Part shown: piece by piece, positions 1 through 7,739 of the stretch
How positions within the stretch are numbered: position 1 is the stretch's first letter
How the letters are laid out: each line of letters begins with the position of its first letter
NCBI GenBank assembly: GCA_028289425.1
Contig: JANQPL010000011.1
Coordinates: forward strand, 186,001 to 250,000
Direction of reading: 5' to 3'
Origin: Alphaproteobacteria bacterium
GTDB taxonomy: Bacteria > Pseudomonadota > Alphaproteobacteria > JANQMY01
Length of the DNA: 64,000 nucleotides
Notes under the pieces: model-generated
What the model was told of the DNA's origin: nothing
The model's database searches: none
The model's input: the letters and a program-made list of their open reading frames with translations, nothing else
Program-made: the position numbers and the translations under genes

Positions 1-42
1 GACATCTGTTCCTTGTCTTACTTCGTCTTCTGTATACTGAGC

Positions 43-1686
43 TTAGTCTCCGCTGCGGGTGCTCGGCGGCGCGGCTTGCACGGCCGGCGCTTCGGTGGAC
101 GGTGCCTCCGAAGGTGTCGGCGACGTGCCGTTGCCGGCGGCCGGCGCCTTTTTGGCCCTTGGCTTTGGCTTTGCCCGTTGCGCGGTACGCTTGCGCACCG
201 GCCGTTTCACCGCCGCCTTCTTGGCCGACGCGGTCTTCTTCTTCGCCGGCTGTTTCGGGAGCGGCCGTTTGAGCGCGGCGGCCCGTAACTCTTCGAACGA
301 TTCTTCAATGCAATCGCCGTAGAAGTCCGGATCGGGGATCATGTCCCGGTCCGACGTGAAGGAGACCGTGATCTGCCCGCAATAACTCAAAATCGGGTGG
401 ATCAGCCCCATGCCATCGACGATTGGGCCCAGACCGAATTGGTTCACCATTTTGGCGCCCGTCGAATAGAGCGGCACTTGAGGCCCCGGCACGTTCGTAA
501 CCACCGCGTTGTACATGGGGTTGATCGAATTCGCGAGGCCAAGACCGGTGTAGAGCCGGGCCGCCAAGCCCGTCATCGCCGACGGGATGAATTTGGAGTA
601 GTCCGCCAATTGACGCGCGCCGATGGCGTTGGTGAATTCCTTGGAATTGCGTGCACTTTCATGGGCGAAATGCAGCCGGCCAAGCGGGTCGGCGATGTGG
701 GTCCCAAGTTCCACAGACATGGCCGACACCTGGTTCCCCATCGTGCCGCTTTCCCCTTGGGTGCGCACGGAGATCGGCGCCATGGCGATCAGCGTATCGC
801 TGGGCAATTCGTTTTTGGCCTGCAGATATTTGCGCATGGCGCCGCCGACCACCGCCAAGATGGCGTCGTTGATCGTCGCGCCCGATAGCCGGTTCTTGAT
901 GTCGCGCACCACGTCGAGATCGAAGACCCGCCCTTCGAACACCCGGTGGGCCGACACGGTGTTGTTGAAACGGGTGCGCGGCACCCGCGCGCCGCCCGCC
1001 GGCCGTTTGAAGTCACCCCGGCCGAGGCCCGCCGCCGTTTTCGCCAGCGCCGGCACGGACCGCACCACCACATCCGCGAAACGGAACGGCTGGCGCAAAT
1101 TGTTGCCATAGGCCCGCGCCAGCAGAGACGCGGAGGTGGGCACCGATTCCGGCGCCCAGGGTTTTTCCGGTTCTACGGCGGTGTCGTCGGGGCTCAGCGA
1201 ATTGATCGCCGCCGTCATCTCCATGCCCGACACCCCGTCCACGGCGGCGTGGTGCACTTTGGTGATGAGCGCGTAAGACCCCTTCGGCACGCCCGGTACG
1301 TTGTCGAGCCCTTCCACCACGTTGAATTCCCACAGGGGCTTCGACAGATCGAGCGGGCGCGAGAAAAGACGCGACGCCAATATGCAAAGCTGCCGCCAAT
1401 CCCCCGGCGCCGGCAAGGCCATGTGGCGCACGTGATATTCGATGTTGAATTCGGGATCTTCGATCCAATACGGATGATCCAGATTGAGCGGCACCGACAC
1501 CACACGCTGCCGGAAGCTGCGGGCTAGATGAACGCGCTGCTCGATGAAGGATAGGATTTCCTTGAACCGTACCTTGCCGCCCGGTGCCGTAGACTGGTCG
1601 TAGATGTAAAGCCCGCCCACATGCATCGGCATACGCGGCCGTTCGAAATAGAGGAAAGATGCGTCCAGTCCGGTGAGTTGCTCCAT
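43..1686 (-). CDS. Wax ester synthase / diacylglycerol acyltransferase (WS/DGAT) family
   Basis: The 547-residue product starts with the family-typical MEQLTGLDASFLYFE and carries the catalytic HHxxxDG motif as HHAAVDG near residue 145. WS/DGAT enzymes join fatty acyl-CoA to a fatty alcohol or diacylglycerol to make wax esters or triacylglycerol at the cytoplasmic membrane or lipid droplet. A good RBS (aggagg) sits just before the ATG. The catalytic region ends near residue 470. The last 70 or so residues are a Lys/Ala/Pro-rich tail resembling histone H1, ending in a Pro/Ser/Ala stretch, which is unusual for the family. The upstream minus-strand neighbours (BKACE, PlsC-type acyltransferase) suggest a lipid-metabolism block. 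Substrate cannot be told from sequence. Confidence 0.93.
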   Translation of the reverse strand: MEQLTGLDASFLYFERPRMPMHVGGLYIYDQSTAPGGKVRFKEILSFIEQRVHLARSFRQRVVSVPLNLDHPYWIEDPEFNIEYHVRHMALPAPGDWRQLCILASRLFSRPLDLSKPLWEFNVVEGLDNVPGVPKGSYALITKVHHAAVDGVSGMEMTAAINSLSPDDTAVEPEKPWAPESVPTSASLLARAYGNNLRQPFRFADVVVRSVPALAKTAAGLGRGDFKRPAGGARVPRTRFNNTVSAHRVFEGRVFDLDVVRDIKNRLSGATINDAILAVVGGAMRKYLQAKNELPSDTLIAMAPISVRTQGESGTMGNQVSAMSVELGTHIADPLGRLHFAHESARNSKEFTNAIGARQLADYSKFIPSAMTGLAARLYTGLGLANSINPMYNAVVTNVPGPQVPLYSTGAKMVNQFGLGPIVDGMGLIHPILSYCGQITVSFTSDRDMIPDPDFYGDCIEESFEELRAAALKRPLPKQPAKKKTASAKKAAVKRPVRKRTAQRAKPKPRAKKAPAAGNGTSPTPSEAPSTEAPAVQAAPPSTRSGD

Positions 1687-1883
1687 GATTTCCTCCTGCG
1701 CGCGTCGGCGCGCTTGACTGTTGCCGTTTATCGGACCATGCGGTTTTGATCATACGCACAAAAACTGGAAACCTGCGCAACGCGTGGCGGGTCCACTTAC
1801 GACGTGGCTGACGGCTCTCGCGGTCTTTCGCTTTCGATGAGGTTTGCCTGCATACGATTTGCTGACGTTGCCTCAGCCTGCCA

Positions 1884-2744
1884 TCACGTGCCTGACGATG
1901 CCGCCAGTGCCTGGCGCACATCTTCGGCTGTCCCTAGAGTATGCCCAAACTGGCCGATCATTGAAACCGCTTCTTCGGTCAATTGCCGGTTTGTTTTCTC
2001 GCATCCCAACGAGGCATCCTCCAGGCCGACCCGTATGTGACCGCCGCGCGACAACGCCGCTTCCGCGATGCGCATCACATCGCCGCCGAGACCCGACACC
2101 ATCCAAGGGGCACCCGGGGCAAACTCTGCCAAAAGCGCTTGATAGGCATCGAGCGCATAGGGCCGGGGCGGCAGGCCGAATTGAAAATCCTCGGACAACA
2201 TCAGGCGGTAAATCGGTTGCGGCAGGGTGGGCGTGCGGCCGGCCCACCCGGCGCCAAGCCGGACAAAACCCGGTTCGTAGACCGCAAAGCTCGGATGGCT
2301 CTTAAATCGCGCCGCAATGTCCAGACCGCGTCGGATATGGGCGTCGGGATTGGCATATAGAATGCCGTTCTGGTCGCGTGCCAACTGGGCCCCATGGGTG
2401 ATGTTCACACTGCCGGGGTCGACCACACACCATTCCAGCAAGCCGCGCGTACCCAGCACCTCCACCGGCGCAAACCGCTCTTCCAGCGTGCCGGTCAGGG
2501 CCAAGGTCGGATAGACAATGGCATCGGTCTTTGCGCGCAGGCCTTCGATGATGCGGGTGTAGATATCCGCATTCTCAGTGGGCGTGCCGGTGTCTGGGTC
2601 GTAGGCGTGGAGATGCAGGATCGCCGCGCCCGCTTCCGCACATTGAACCCCGTCTTCAATGATCTCGTCAGGCGTGACGGGAATCAGAGGTTGGTGCTTG
2701 CGGCCGGCACCGCCATTGAGCGCGACCTCTAGCCAAACCTTCAC
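1884..2744 (-). CDS. BKACE-family beta-keto acid cleavage enzyme (DUF849)
   Basis: The 286-residue TIM-barrel-type protein opens with MKVWLEVALNGG. It has the paired metal-binding His motif ILHLHAYD near residue 45 and the late GGHIRVGLED motif near residue 225, both characteristic of the 3-keto-5-aminohexanoate cleavage enzyme (BKACE) family. Members condense a beta-keto acid with acetyl-CoA using Zn2+ and release acetoacetate plus a new CoA ester. The start is GTG and overlaps the stop of the upstream acyltransferase gene (GTGA), so translation is probably coupled. The actual keto acid is unknown; BKACE members range over many substrates. Confidence 0.88.
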   Translation of the reverse strand: MKVWLEVALNGGAGRKHQPLIPVTPDEIIEDGVQCAEAGAAILHLHAYDPDTGTPTENADIYTRIIEGLRAKTDAIVYPTLALTGTLEERFAPVEVLGTRGLLEWCVVDPGSVNITHGAQLARDQNGILYANPDAHIRRGLDIAARFKSHPSFAVYEPGFVRLGAGWAGRTPTLPQPIYRLMLSEDFQFGLPPRPYALDAYQALLAEFAPGAPWMVSGLGGDVMRIAEAALSRGGHIRVGLEDASLGCEKTNRQLTEEAVSMIGQFGHTLGTAEDVRQALAASSGT

Positions 2745-3628
2745 GGCGCCTGCCAGGGCCGGCCGAAGGGCAGTTCGTCTTCCACATGGGCCTGCAGCTT
2801 GTTGGTGACCTCCTCCGGATCGCCGTCAAGATCCGTAGGCGGAATAAGCGTGCCGAACGTCATGGTGTATTCCCGGCCCTTCTTGTTGAGCAGCTCATGA
2901 AACAGGGTCATGTCACGCAGCTCGTCGCTTAACCGCCAGAACAAATAGTAAAGCCGCGAGTTCCGCCCAGACAAATGCAGCGGCAATACCGGCGCATCAT
3001 ATTTCTGCGCAAGGCTGATCACGGTGGACACCCAAGGGCGCTCACGCAGACCCTGGTCGGTCATGCGCGCCAGCCGGCCCGACGGGAACAGCACAATTGC
3101 CTTATCTTGCCGAAAGGCTTCCACCATGGAGCGCAGGGTTTCCCGCGACCGCTCCCGGGACCGCTTTTCTCCGACCCACTCCACCGGAATGACCATTTCA
3201 TCGAGCTTGGGGGCCACGCGGATCGCATCCCGATTGGCGAAGAAGGCCATGTCCGGCCGGCGTGACTTGAGCGCATCAAAAACAGCGAACCCGTCGGCGA
3301 TGCCGGTGGGGTGGTTTGGCGCCAGAATGAACCGTCCGTTCGATGGAATGTTCTCCGCACCATGCTGCACCAATTTGAGATCGAGCATGGCGCTCACATA
3401 GTCGAACACGTCCCGCGACCGCATATCGCGGATGCGGTCGGCCATCTCCACGGCCGTGCCGTACTTCAAGACCGGATAGAGCACCGTGCGGATGAGCGGA
3501 CGCAGCAGCGGATCGCCAAGTAAATGAGGCGCGCGCTCTTCGATGAGCTGATCGACGATGTGAGGGCTGGCTGAAATCGCGCGTCCCTTCCGGCGCGTTT
3601 TCGTGCCAAGCCATTCGCTGGACGTCAT
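2741..3628 (-). CDS. PlsC-type 1-acyl-glycerol-phosphate acyltransferase-like protein
   Basis: The 295-residue protein has the acyltransferase motif NHxxxxD as NHPTGIAD near residue 103 and a second block, LFPSGR, near residue 180 that matches the usual FPEGTR block with Ser for Glu. The family moves an acyl group from acyl-CoA or acyl-ACP to a lysophospholipid or similar acceptor at the inner membrane. An aaggag sequence lies about 15 nt before the ATG, slightly far, so the start is less certain than the identity. The gene is followed by BKACE with a 4-nt overlap. The altered second motif leaves the acceptor open. Confidence 0.85.
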   Translation of the reverse strand: MTSSEWLGTKTRRKGRAISASPHIVDQLIEERAPHLLGDPLLRPLIRTVLYPVLKYGTAVEMADRIRDMRSRDVFDYVSAMLDLKLVQHGAENIPSNGRFILAPNHPTGIADGFAVFDALKSRRPDMAFFANRDAIRVAPKLDEMVIPVEWVGEKRSRERSRETLRSMVEAFRQDKAIVLFPSGRLARMTDQGLRERPWVSTVISLAQKYDAPVLPLHLSGRNSRLYYLFWRLSDELRDMTLFHELLNKKGREYTMTFGTLIPPTDLDGDPEEVTNKLQAHVEDELPFGRPWQAP

Positions 3629-3763
3629 GGGACCGGCCTCTGTCTCCTTAACTCAACATGGCCACATACGGAGCGCACTCTAGACGCGCCATCGGGCAGG
3701 AATGTGGTCACTTTCTCCTCAAAAGCACGTTCTTGGCTGAAAATTGCCAAATAGTTAATGGTT

Positions 3764-4486
3764 TCAGGCCCCATTGGCGGATATCCAGGTTTGTTTGGCC
3801 TTGGCCATCAACTGCCCGTCGGTGGAAAAAAGCGCCGTGGAGGCGAAATGCTTGCGCCCTTCGCTGGCGCCGGGCCAGGCGGCCACGATGCACGTATCGC
3901 CCGGATTTGGCCGCTCGAAGATCTGAGCCGTCATGCGGCCGAGCAAGGTAAATTGGCCCACGACGCCGGTCGGCGCCAAGGAATGAACGCCCGGGCAATC
4001 GAGCGCCGCCCACACAAATTCGGGGGCCACCGCCCCCTCCAGTACTTCGAGCGTGTCCCGCACCACCCAGGGGGTGGCATGCATGTGCCCGTCATCTCCG
4101 TCGACCGGTCCCGCCCATAAGCACAGCGCATCTTCAGGGTCCCGGTTGCGGCTGCAGGTGAAGCACTCATTGAAATCGGAGGTGCCCTCAAAAACATAGG
4201 CGCTGCCGCGGGCGTCTTCGGCCGCCGCCAAAGGTGGCGCTTCAGGCACCGACAAATCTTCGAGCGAGGACGGTTTTGCCTCCGCCAACAACGTGTCGCC
4301 TTCTCGCAGTTCAACGCCGCCTGCCACCTCGATCACATCGAGCGGCCGGTCTAGCGGCGGCGGCGCCCGTAACGTGACTTCGGCGGGCCCATCGATAAAG
4401 CGTGCCAGACGCCCACTGATATAGCCGCCATTGGCAGAGGTGGACGGGCCCCGAAAGCGGTGGGCAACGGTAATCGTCGAACTCAT
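3764..4486 (-). CDS. Hotdog-fold-like protein, possible acyl-CoA thioesterase
   Basis: This 240-residue protein begins with a HRFRGPSTSANGGYISGRLA stretch that resembles the N-terminal part of double-hotdog thioesterases, where a Gly-Gly-Tyr turn starts the long helix. It ends with a beta-rich half containing LLGRMTAQIFERP. Three Cys lie close together in ECFTCSRNRDPEDALC near residue 140; they could be structural or bind metal. There is no signal peptide. It is the first gene of the minus-strand lipid block, 135 nt ahead of the acyltransferase. The fold is inferred from pattern only, and the RBS (ggaatg) is weak. Confidence 0.5.
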   Translation of the reverse strand: MSSTITVAHRFRGPSTSANGGYISGRLARFIDGPAEVTLRAPPPLDRPLDVIEVAGGVELREGDTLLAEAKPSSLEDLSVPEAPPLAAAEDARGSAYVFEGTSDFNECFTCSRNRDPEDALCLWAGPVDGDDGHMHATPWVVRDTLEVLEGAVAPEFVWAALDCPGVHSLAPTGVVGQFTLLGRMTAQIFERPNPGDTCIVAAWPGASEGRKHFASTALFSTDGQLMAKAKQTWISANGA

Positions 4487-4571
4487 ACAATCATTCCAAT
4501 TTCTGCCCTAACGCCCATCAAAAAGATGGGTGCATGGGGTTGATCCGATGTTTGAACACCTGGCCGGCCCG

Positions 4572-4626
4572 CTCCCCCTCCCAACCACCCGGATACGGTA
4601 CCCTGGCGGGTGGTTGGGAGGGGGAG
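4572..4626. repeat. Palindromic intergenic element, copy 1
   Basis: Two perfectly complementary 20-bp arms (4572-4591 and 4607-4626) enclose a 15-nt loop containing ggtaccct. The inner arm sequence, cccaaccacccg and its complement, and the ggtaccc loop core are shared with the element at 48388-48460, so both belong to one family. A near-identical direct repeat, aaagatgggtgcatgggg, flanks it at about 4520 and 4650. Confidence 0.85.
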
Positions 4627-4825
4627 TGGGCTGACCGAGCACCGTTCAAAAGATGGGTGCATGGGGTTCATCCAACTTTTTGGGGACCCCACCCCTCTTA
4701 CCTGGGCAATTACGCGGCCTGGTGCTTAAGCCACAGCGTTTCTCCTGTCAAAGAACATAGCCAGATATAAGCTACACCTATATCAGGTGAGGGGCAAACA
4801 GAGCCCGGCTTCAATACCAACTCAT

Positions 4826-4860
4826 ACCGTCATGCCCGCCGATAGGCGGGCATCCATTGG
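4826..4860. repeat. Dispersed 35-bp palindromic repeat, copy 1
   Basis: The core has 9-bp complementary arms (atgcccgcc at 4832-4840 and ggcgggcat at 4845-4853). A second, diverged copy lies at 6398-6432 with the same order: accgtcat, arm, loop, arm, ccactgg. Each copy precedes one of the two repeat-protein transcription units. Confidence 0.75.
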
Positions 4861-4996
4861 CCGGTCCACATGGCACCTTGTCGGCGTGCTTACCGAGGCG
4901 CTGCAGTGGGGATCGGCCATTGGGTCTGCGCGCTTTCGCGCGGGGATGACGGGAAGAGCTTGAAGTCCAACCCCTGCGTTAGATCCTCACCACCTA

Positions 4997-5032
4997 GGGC
5001 ATGATCGTCTTCAAAAAAACACGATCATGCCC
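4997..5032. repeat. Hairpin with 12-bp perfect arms
   Basis: gggcatgatcgt (4997-5008) pairs exactly with acgatcatgccc (5021-5032) across an A-rich 12-nt loop. It lies just before the 23-bp dispersed repeat at 5062-5084, and the two may form one composite mobile repeat. Confidence 0.75.
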
Positions 5033-5061
5033 AGAGTCTATGTCGTTCGCGCGATCGGACG

Positions 5062-5084
5062 GTGAACCGGTTCCCACTTCACCT
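5062..5084 (-). repeat. Dispersed 23-bp repeat, copy 1 (reverse orientation)
   Basis: On the minus strand this reads aggtgaagtgggaaccggtt followed by cac, exactly as at 60663-60685 on the plus strand. A shorter relative (agcgtttccaggtgaagtg) is at about 12858-12875. From memory, sequences of this type are frequent intergenic repeats in Rhizobiales. Confidence 0.8.
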
Positions 5085-5097
5085 GATCGCGCTCAAG

Positions 5098-5182
5098 CGT
5101 TAATCAATATCGTCGTTATAACAACCAACGGATGAGTTTCACCTTCTCTTAACCATAAAATCTCCCTACGGATGATTTTGGG
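5098..5182 (+). promoter_or_regulatory. Conserved upstream region of repeat-protein gene 1
   Basis: These 85 bases align without gaps to 6555-6639 upstream of repeat-protein gene 2. The shared blocks are cgttaatca (offset 0), the palindrome gttataac (offset 17), ttaacc (offset 51), ccctac (offset 66) and gattt (offset 76), all at identical spacing. The ttaaccat block at 5149-5156 resembles a CtrA half-site. That link is only a motif resemblance. Confidence 0.65.
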
Positions 5183-5220
5183 GAGAAGTGTGCGAACGGC
5201 CTATGGGCTTGGGGGAAGTT

Positions 5221-6321
5221 ATGAAACCGCTTTGGATCTTGGGGAGCATTTGCGTGGCAGCCGCGGCACTCAGCAGCGCGGCAAAGGCCGACCCCATTCC
5301 GGATTTTCAACTGGGCAACATCACCATCAATGCCGGCCAGAACGGCAATTGGGGCATCAACAATACCGGTATGAACAACACCGGGTTGAACAACGGCAGC
5401 AAGGACAATAAGGGCGCGTTTAACGGCGACCAGTCGAACGGAGACCCGCGCGTTCAAGTGGTCAGCGAAGGGCGCACCGGTGAAGGCAATACCGGCTTCC
5501 GCAATGGCAACAACAATTTTGCCACCGAACAAGATGGCAATGCTGGCAATGACAATACCGGCGCGTTCAACGGCAATGACAATTTCGCGGGAGAACCGTT
5601 CGAACGTGGCTTTATGCCGCCTGAGCACGAAGAAGAGGACGTCTTTGCTTCCAATGCCGGCAACAACAATGTGGGCTTCGGCAACGGCAATCGAAATCTG
5701 GGATTCTCCAGCGGCGATGCCGGCAATTCGAACAAAGGCGCCATTCTGGGCAACGACAATGAAGCGCAGAGTGCATTCGCCGTCTCCATCAATGGCTTCC
5801 AACTGGAAGAAGACGGCGAGGCCGGGAACGAAAATGTCGGATTCGACAGCGGCAACCGCAACACCGCAGAATTCGGCCGCGCCGGCAATTCGAACCGGGG
5901 CGCCGGAAATGGCAACGATAACGAGGCGACCGAAGTTTCCGTGATTATTATTCTTGAGGAAACCGACCTGACCCAAGACTTCGCCGATGATAATGGCGGT
6001 TTCACCATTGACGTTAAGCGGGGCGAAGCCGGCAACGACAATACCGGCGCCATGAACGGCAACAACAATACAGCCGCACTCGGTGATGCGGGATTGGGTA
6101 ATGTGGGCTTTGATAACGGCAACAACAACGAAGCGAGTGGCGAAGAGGTTGTCGGCCCGCCGGCACAGATATTTACCGGCGTTGCTGGTGTGCACAATGT
6201 CGGTGCGGGCAACGGCAATGGTTTTTCGGCCACCATGCCCACCATGACCATGGACGATGTGCAAGGCAGCTTCAATCTGGGAGCCAATGACATTGGCTTC
6301 GATTTGTCGACCTTGCCCTAA
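5221..6321 (+). CDS. Secreted Gly/Asn-rich pentapeptide-like (xNxGx) repeat protein 1
   Basis: The 366-residue product has a Sec signal peptide ending around AKA (residues 1-22), the entry motif DFQLGNITINAG, then irregular units such as GNDNTGAFNGNDN up to residue 350. It ends with SFNLGANDIGFDLSTLP. The xNxGx pattern resembles Pfam Pentapeptide_2, best known from mycobacterial PPE-MPTR proteins, and predicts a stacked Asn-ladder solenoid. Several repeats are interrupted by acidic insertions of about 20 residues. The ATG at 5221 is chosen over an earlier in-frame ATG at 5188 because it directly starts the signal peptide and follows gggggaag. The gene is monocistronic, with its own terminator at 6350. 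Function unknown; a structural or surface role is inferred. Confidence 0.85.
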   Translation: MKPLWILGSICVAAAALSSAAKADPIPDFQLGNITINAGQNGNWGINNTGMNNTGLNNGSKDNKGAFNGDQSNGDPRVQVVSEGRTGEGNTGFRNGNNNFATEQDGNAGNDNTGAFNGNDNFAGEPFERGFMPPEHEEEDVFASNAGNNNVGFGNGNRNLGFSSGDAGNSNKGAILGNDNEAQSAFAVSINGFQLEEDGEAGNENVGFDSGNRNTAEFGRAGNSNRGAGNGNDNEATEVSVIIILEETDLTQDFADDNGGFTIDVKRGEAGNDNTGAMNGNNNTAALGDAGLGNVGFDNGNNNEASGEEVVGPPAQIFTGVAGVHNVGAGNGNGFSATMPTMTMDDVQGSFNLGANDIGFDLSTLP

Positions 6322-6349
6322 TCGTCCGTAAACAGAACTACTACAAAAG

Positions 6350-6374
6350 CCGGGCGCCCCACGTCCGGTTTTTT
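6350..6374 (+). terminator. Rho-independent terminator after repeat-protein gene 1
   Basis: ccgggcg (6350-6356) pairs with cgtccgg (6362-6368) with one G-T wobble across a 5-nt loop and is followed by six T. It lies 29 nt after the stop codon and separates gene 1 from the downstream four-gene operon. Confidence 0.8.
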
Positions 6375-6397
6375 GTGCGCCTTTCTGCAATGTCTAA

Positions 6398-6432
6398 ACC
6401 GTCATACCCACCGTTAGGCGGGTATCCACTGG
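6398..6432. repeat. Dispersed 35-bp palindromic repeat, copy 2
   Basis: This diverged copy of the 4826-4860 element keeps accgtcat, the ggcggg arm and the ccactgg end. Its arms are no longer perfectly paired in the centre. Confidence 0.7.
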
Positions 6433-6554
6433 CCTCCGCCCGCCGCACGGCAACCGCCTCATGGCCCGGCCTGTGCTACTCGGCTCAGCCATTAGATCCC
6501 CGACTCGCTTCGCGGTCGGGGATGGCGTTGGGAGGGATCAGGCACACTACCCAA

Positions 6555-6639
6555 CGTTAATCAAACCCGCCGTTATAACAATCAAATGGAGAGTTTTACC
6601 TACCGTTAACCCTAAACGCGCCCTACCCTTGATTTGGTG
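6555..6639 (+). promoter_or_regulatory. Conserved upstream region of the repeat-protein operon (gene 2)
   Basis: This is colinear with 5098-5182: cgttaatca at 6555, gttataac at 6572, ttaacc at 6606, ccctac at 6621 and gattt at 6631 keep exactly the same offsets. Conservation of spaced blocks in otherwise diverged DNA suggests shared transcriptional control of both units. Confidence 0.65.
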
Positions 6640-6676
6640 GGTGTGCCTTTCGGCAACCTTTTGATGTGGGGGCGTC

Positions 6677-7714
6677 ATGAAACCGTTTTGGATTTTGGGG
6701 GGCATTTGCGTTGCAGCTGCAGCGCTGAGCGGCGCGGTAAAGGCCGATTCCATTCCCGATTTTGAACTGGGCAGCATCACTATCAATGCGGGCCAGGACG
6801 GCAATTGGGGCCTTAACAACGGCGGCATGAACAATGCCGGCATCGGCAATGGCAGCAAGGGCAATAAGGGCGTCAACAACGGCAATGGCAATGAGGGGTC
6901 CGACGGCACCGTTGGGAACGACAATCGGGGCATGGACAACGGCAACAATAATCCCGGTTCCGTAGAGGGCACGGGAAGTGGCAATGCCGGGATCGGCAAC
7001 GGCAATTTCAACGCCGATGGTAGCGATGACGGCCACTCTAACAAGGGCATCTTCAGCGGGAATTTCAACAGCGGCACCCGCCGCGGCGGCGGCGGCGGCA
7101 ATGGCGACTCTAATGTAGGCGCTTTTAATGGGAATTTTAACGGCGGCGGCGCCGGTGGTAGCGGCGACGACAATATCGGCCTCGGCAACGGCAACTATAA
7201 TTTCACGACAGGTACGGGCGCGGTTTCCGGTCAAAGAAACAAAGGCGCCTTCAACGGTAACTTCAATCCCGACAGTTCAACCAGCGGCGACGACAATGTC
7301 GGCATGGGCAATGGCAACTTCAATCCGGGCGCGGACGAAAGCGGTAGCGACAACACCGGCCTCGGCAACGGCAATGCGAATGCGGATTCGCTCCAAACCG
7401 GCAACGACAATAAAGGGGCGTTGAACGGAAACGTCAATTTCGGCGCCCAAACCACCGGCAAGGAAAATACCGGACTGGGCAACGGCAATTTCAATCCCGG
7501 AGCGGAAAAGAGCACCGGCACCATCAATCGTGGCCTGGGCAATGGCAGCTTTAACCCCGGTGCTGCGAATTCCGGCTTTGGCAATACAGGCGCGTTGAAT
7601 GGGGTCGGCAATGCAGGCGGCTTTAGCGTCGGCAATATGAATTTGGGTGCGGGCCAGGCCATGACCAATGGCAGCATCGGCGCACCGAACATCAGCCTGC
7701 CGGGGCTGCCCTAG
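6677..7714 (+). CDS. Secreted Gly/Asn-rich xNxGx repeat protein 2
   Basis: The 345-residue protein has a signal peptide nearly identical to that of gene 1 (MKPFWILGGICVAAAALSG), cleaved near VKA. The entry motif DFELGSITINAG follows, then regular decapeptide-like units such as GNDNVGMGNGNFNPGA and GLGNGN to residue 330, and finally the tail APNISLPGLP. Gly and Asn together make up roughly half the mature protein; Cys is absent outside the signal. The repeats are more regular than in gene 1, with many GNFN steps. It is the first gene of a probable four-gene operon, and the next start is only 26 nt downstream. The ATG follows ggggg at a suitable distance. Function unknown. Confidence 0.87.
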   Translation: MKPFWILGGICVAAAALSGAVKADSIPDFELGSITINAGQDGNWGLNNGGMNNAGIGNGSKGNKGVNNGNGNEGSDGTVGNDNRGMDNGNNNPGSVEGTGSGNAGIGNGNFNADGSDDGHSNKGIFSGNFNSGTRRGGGGGNGDSNVGAFNGNFNGGGAGGSGDDNIGLGNGNYNFTTGTGAVSGQRNKGAFNGNFNPDSSTSGDDNVGMGNGNFNPGADESGSDNTGLGNGNANADSLQTGNDNKGALNGNVNFGAQTTGKENTGLGNGNFNPGAEKSTGTINRGLGNGSFNPGAANSGFGNTGALNGVGNAGGFSVGNMNLGAGQAMTNGSIGAPNISLPGLP

Positions 7715-7739
7715 AGATCGGATCTGGGGGGATAGACCG

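Larger units (their letters stand above)
4487..5220. other. Noncoding region rich in palindromes and dispersed repeats
   Basis: No convincing gene lies in these 734 bases. The stretch holds a flanked 20-bp-arm palindrome (4572-4626), a short dispersed palindromic repeat (4826-4860), a 12-bp-arm hairpin (4997-5032) and one copy of a dispersed 23-bp repeat (5062-5084). The conserved upstream region of the first repeat-protein gene follows (5098-5182). It separates the lipid block from the repeat-protein locus. Confidence 0.8.
6322..6676. other. Noncoding spacer between repeat-protein units
   Basis: The 355 bases hold the terminator of gene 1, the second copy of the 35-bp palindromic repeat (6398-6432), a hairpin with 9-bp arms (atccccgac 6496-6504 with gtcggggat 6515-6523) and the conserved upstream region of gene 2 from 6555. 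I see no gene here. Confidence 0.75.

Noticed and set aside
4714-4745. tRNA-like or small RNA candidate in the noncoding region
   Set aside because: No cloverleaf with acceptor and anticodon stems can be drawn, and no T-loop sequence is present.
5149-6390. 413-codon open frame opposite repeat protein 1
   Set aside because: It is the antisense of a GGC/AAY-rich repeat gene, where few stop codons can arise. It has no signal peptide, RBS or recognisable motifs.
5221-7714. Ice-binding or antifreeze solenoid
   Set aside because: No regular Thr-x-Thr or TxN face is seen. Asn and Gly alternate without the flat Thr ladder, so there is no support beyond solenoid shape.
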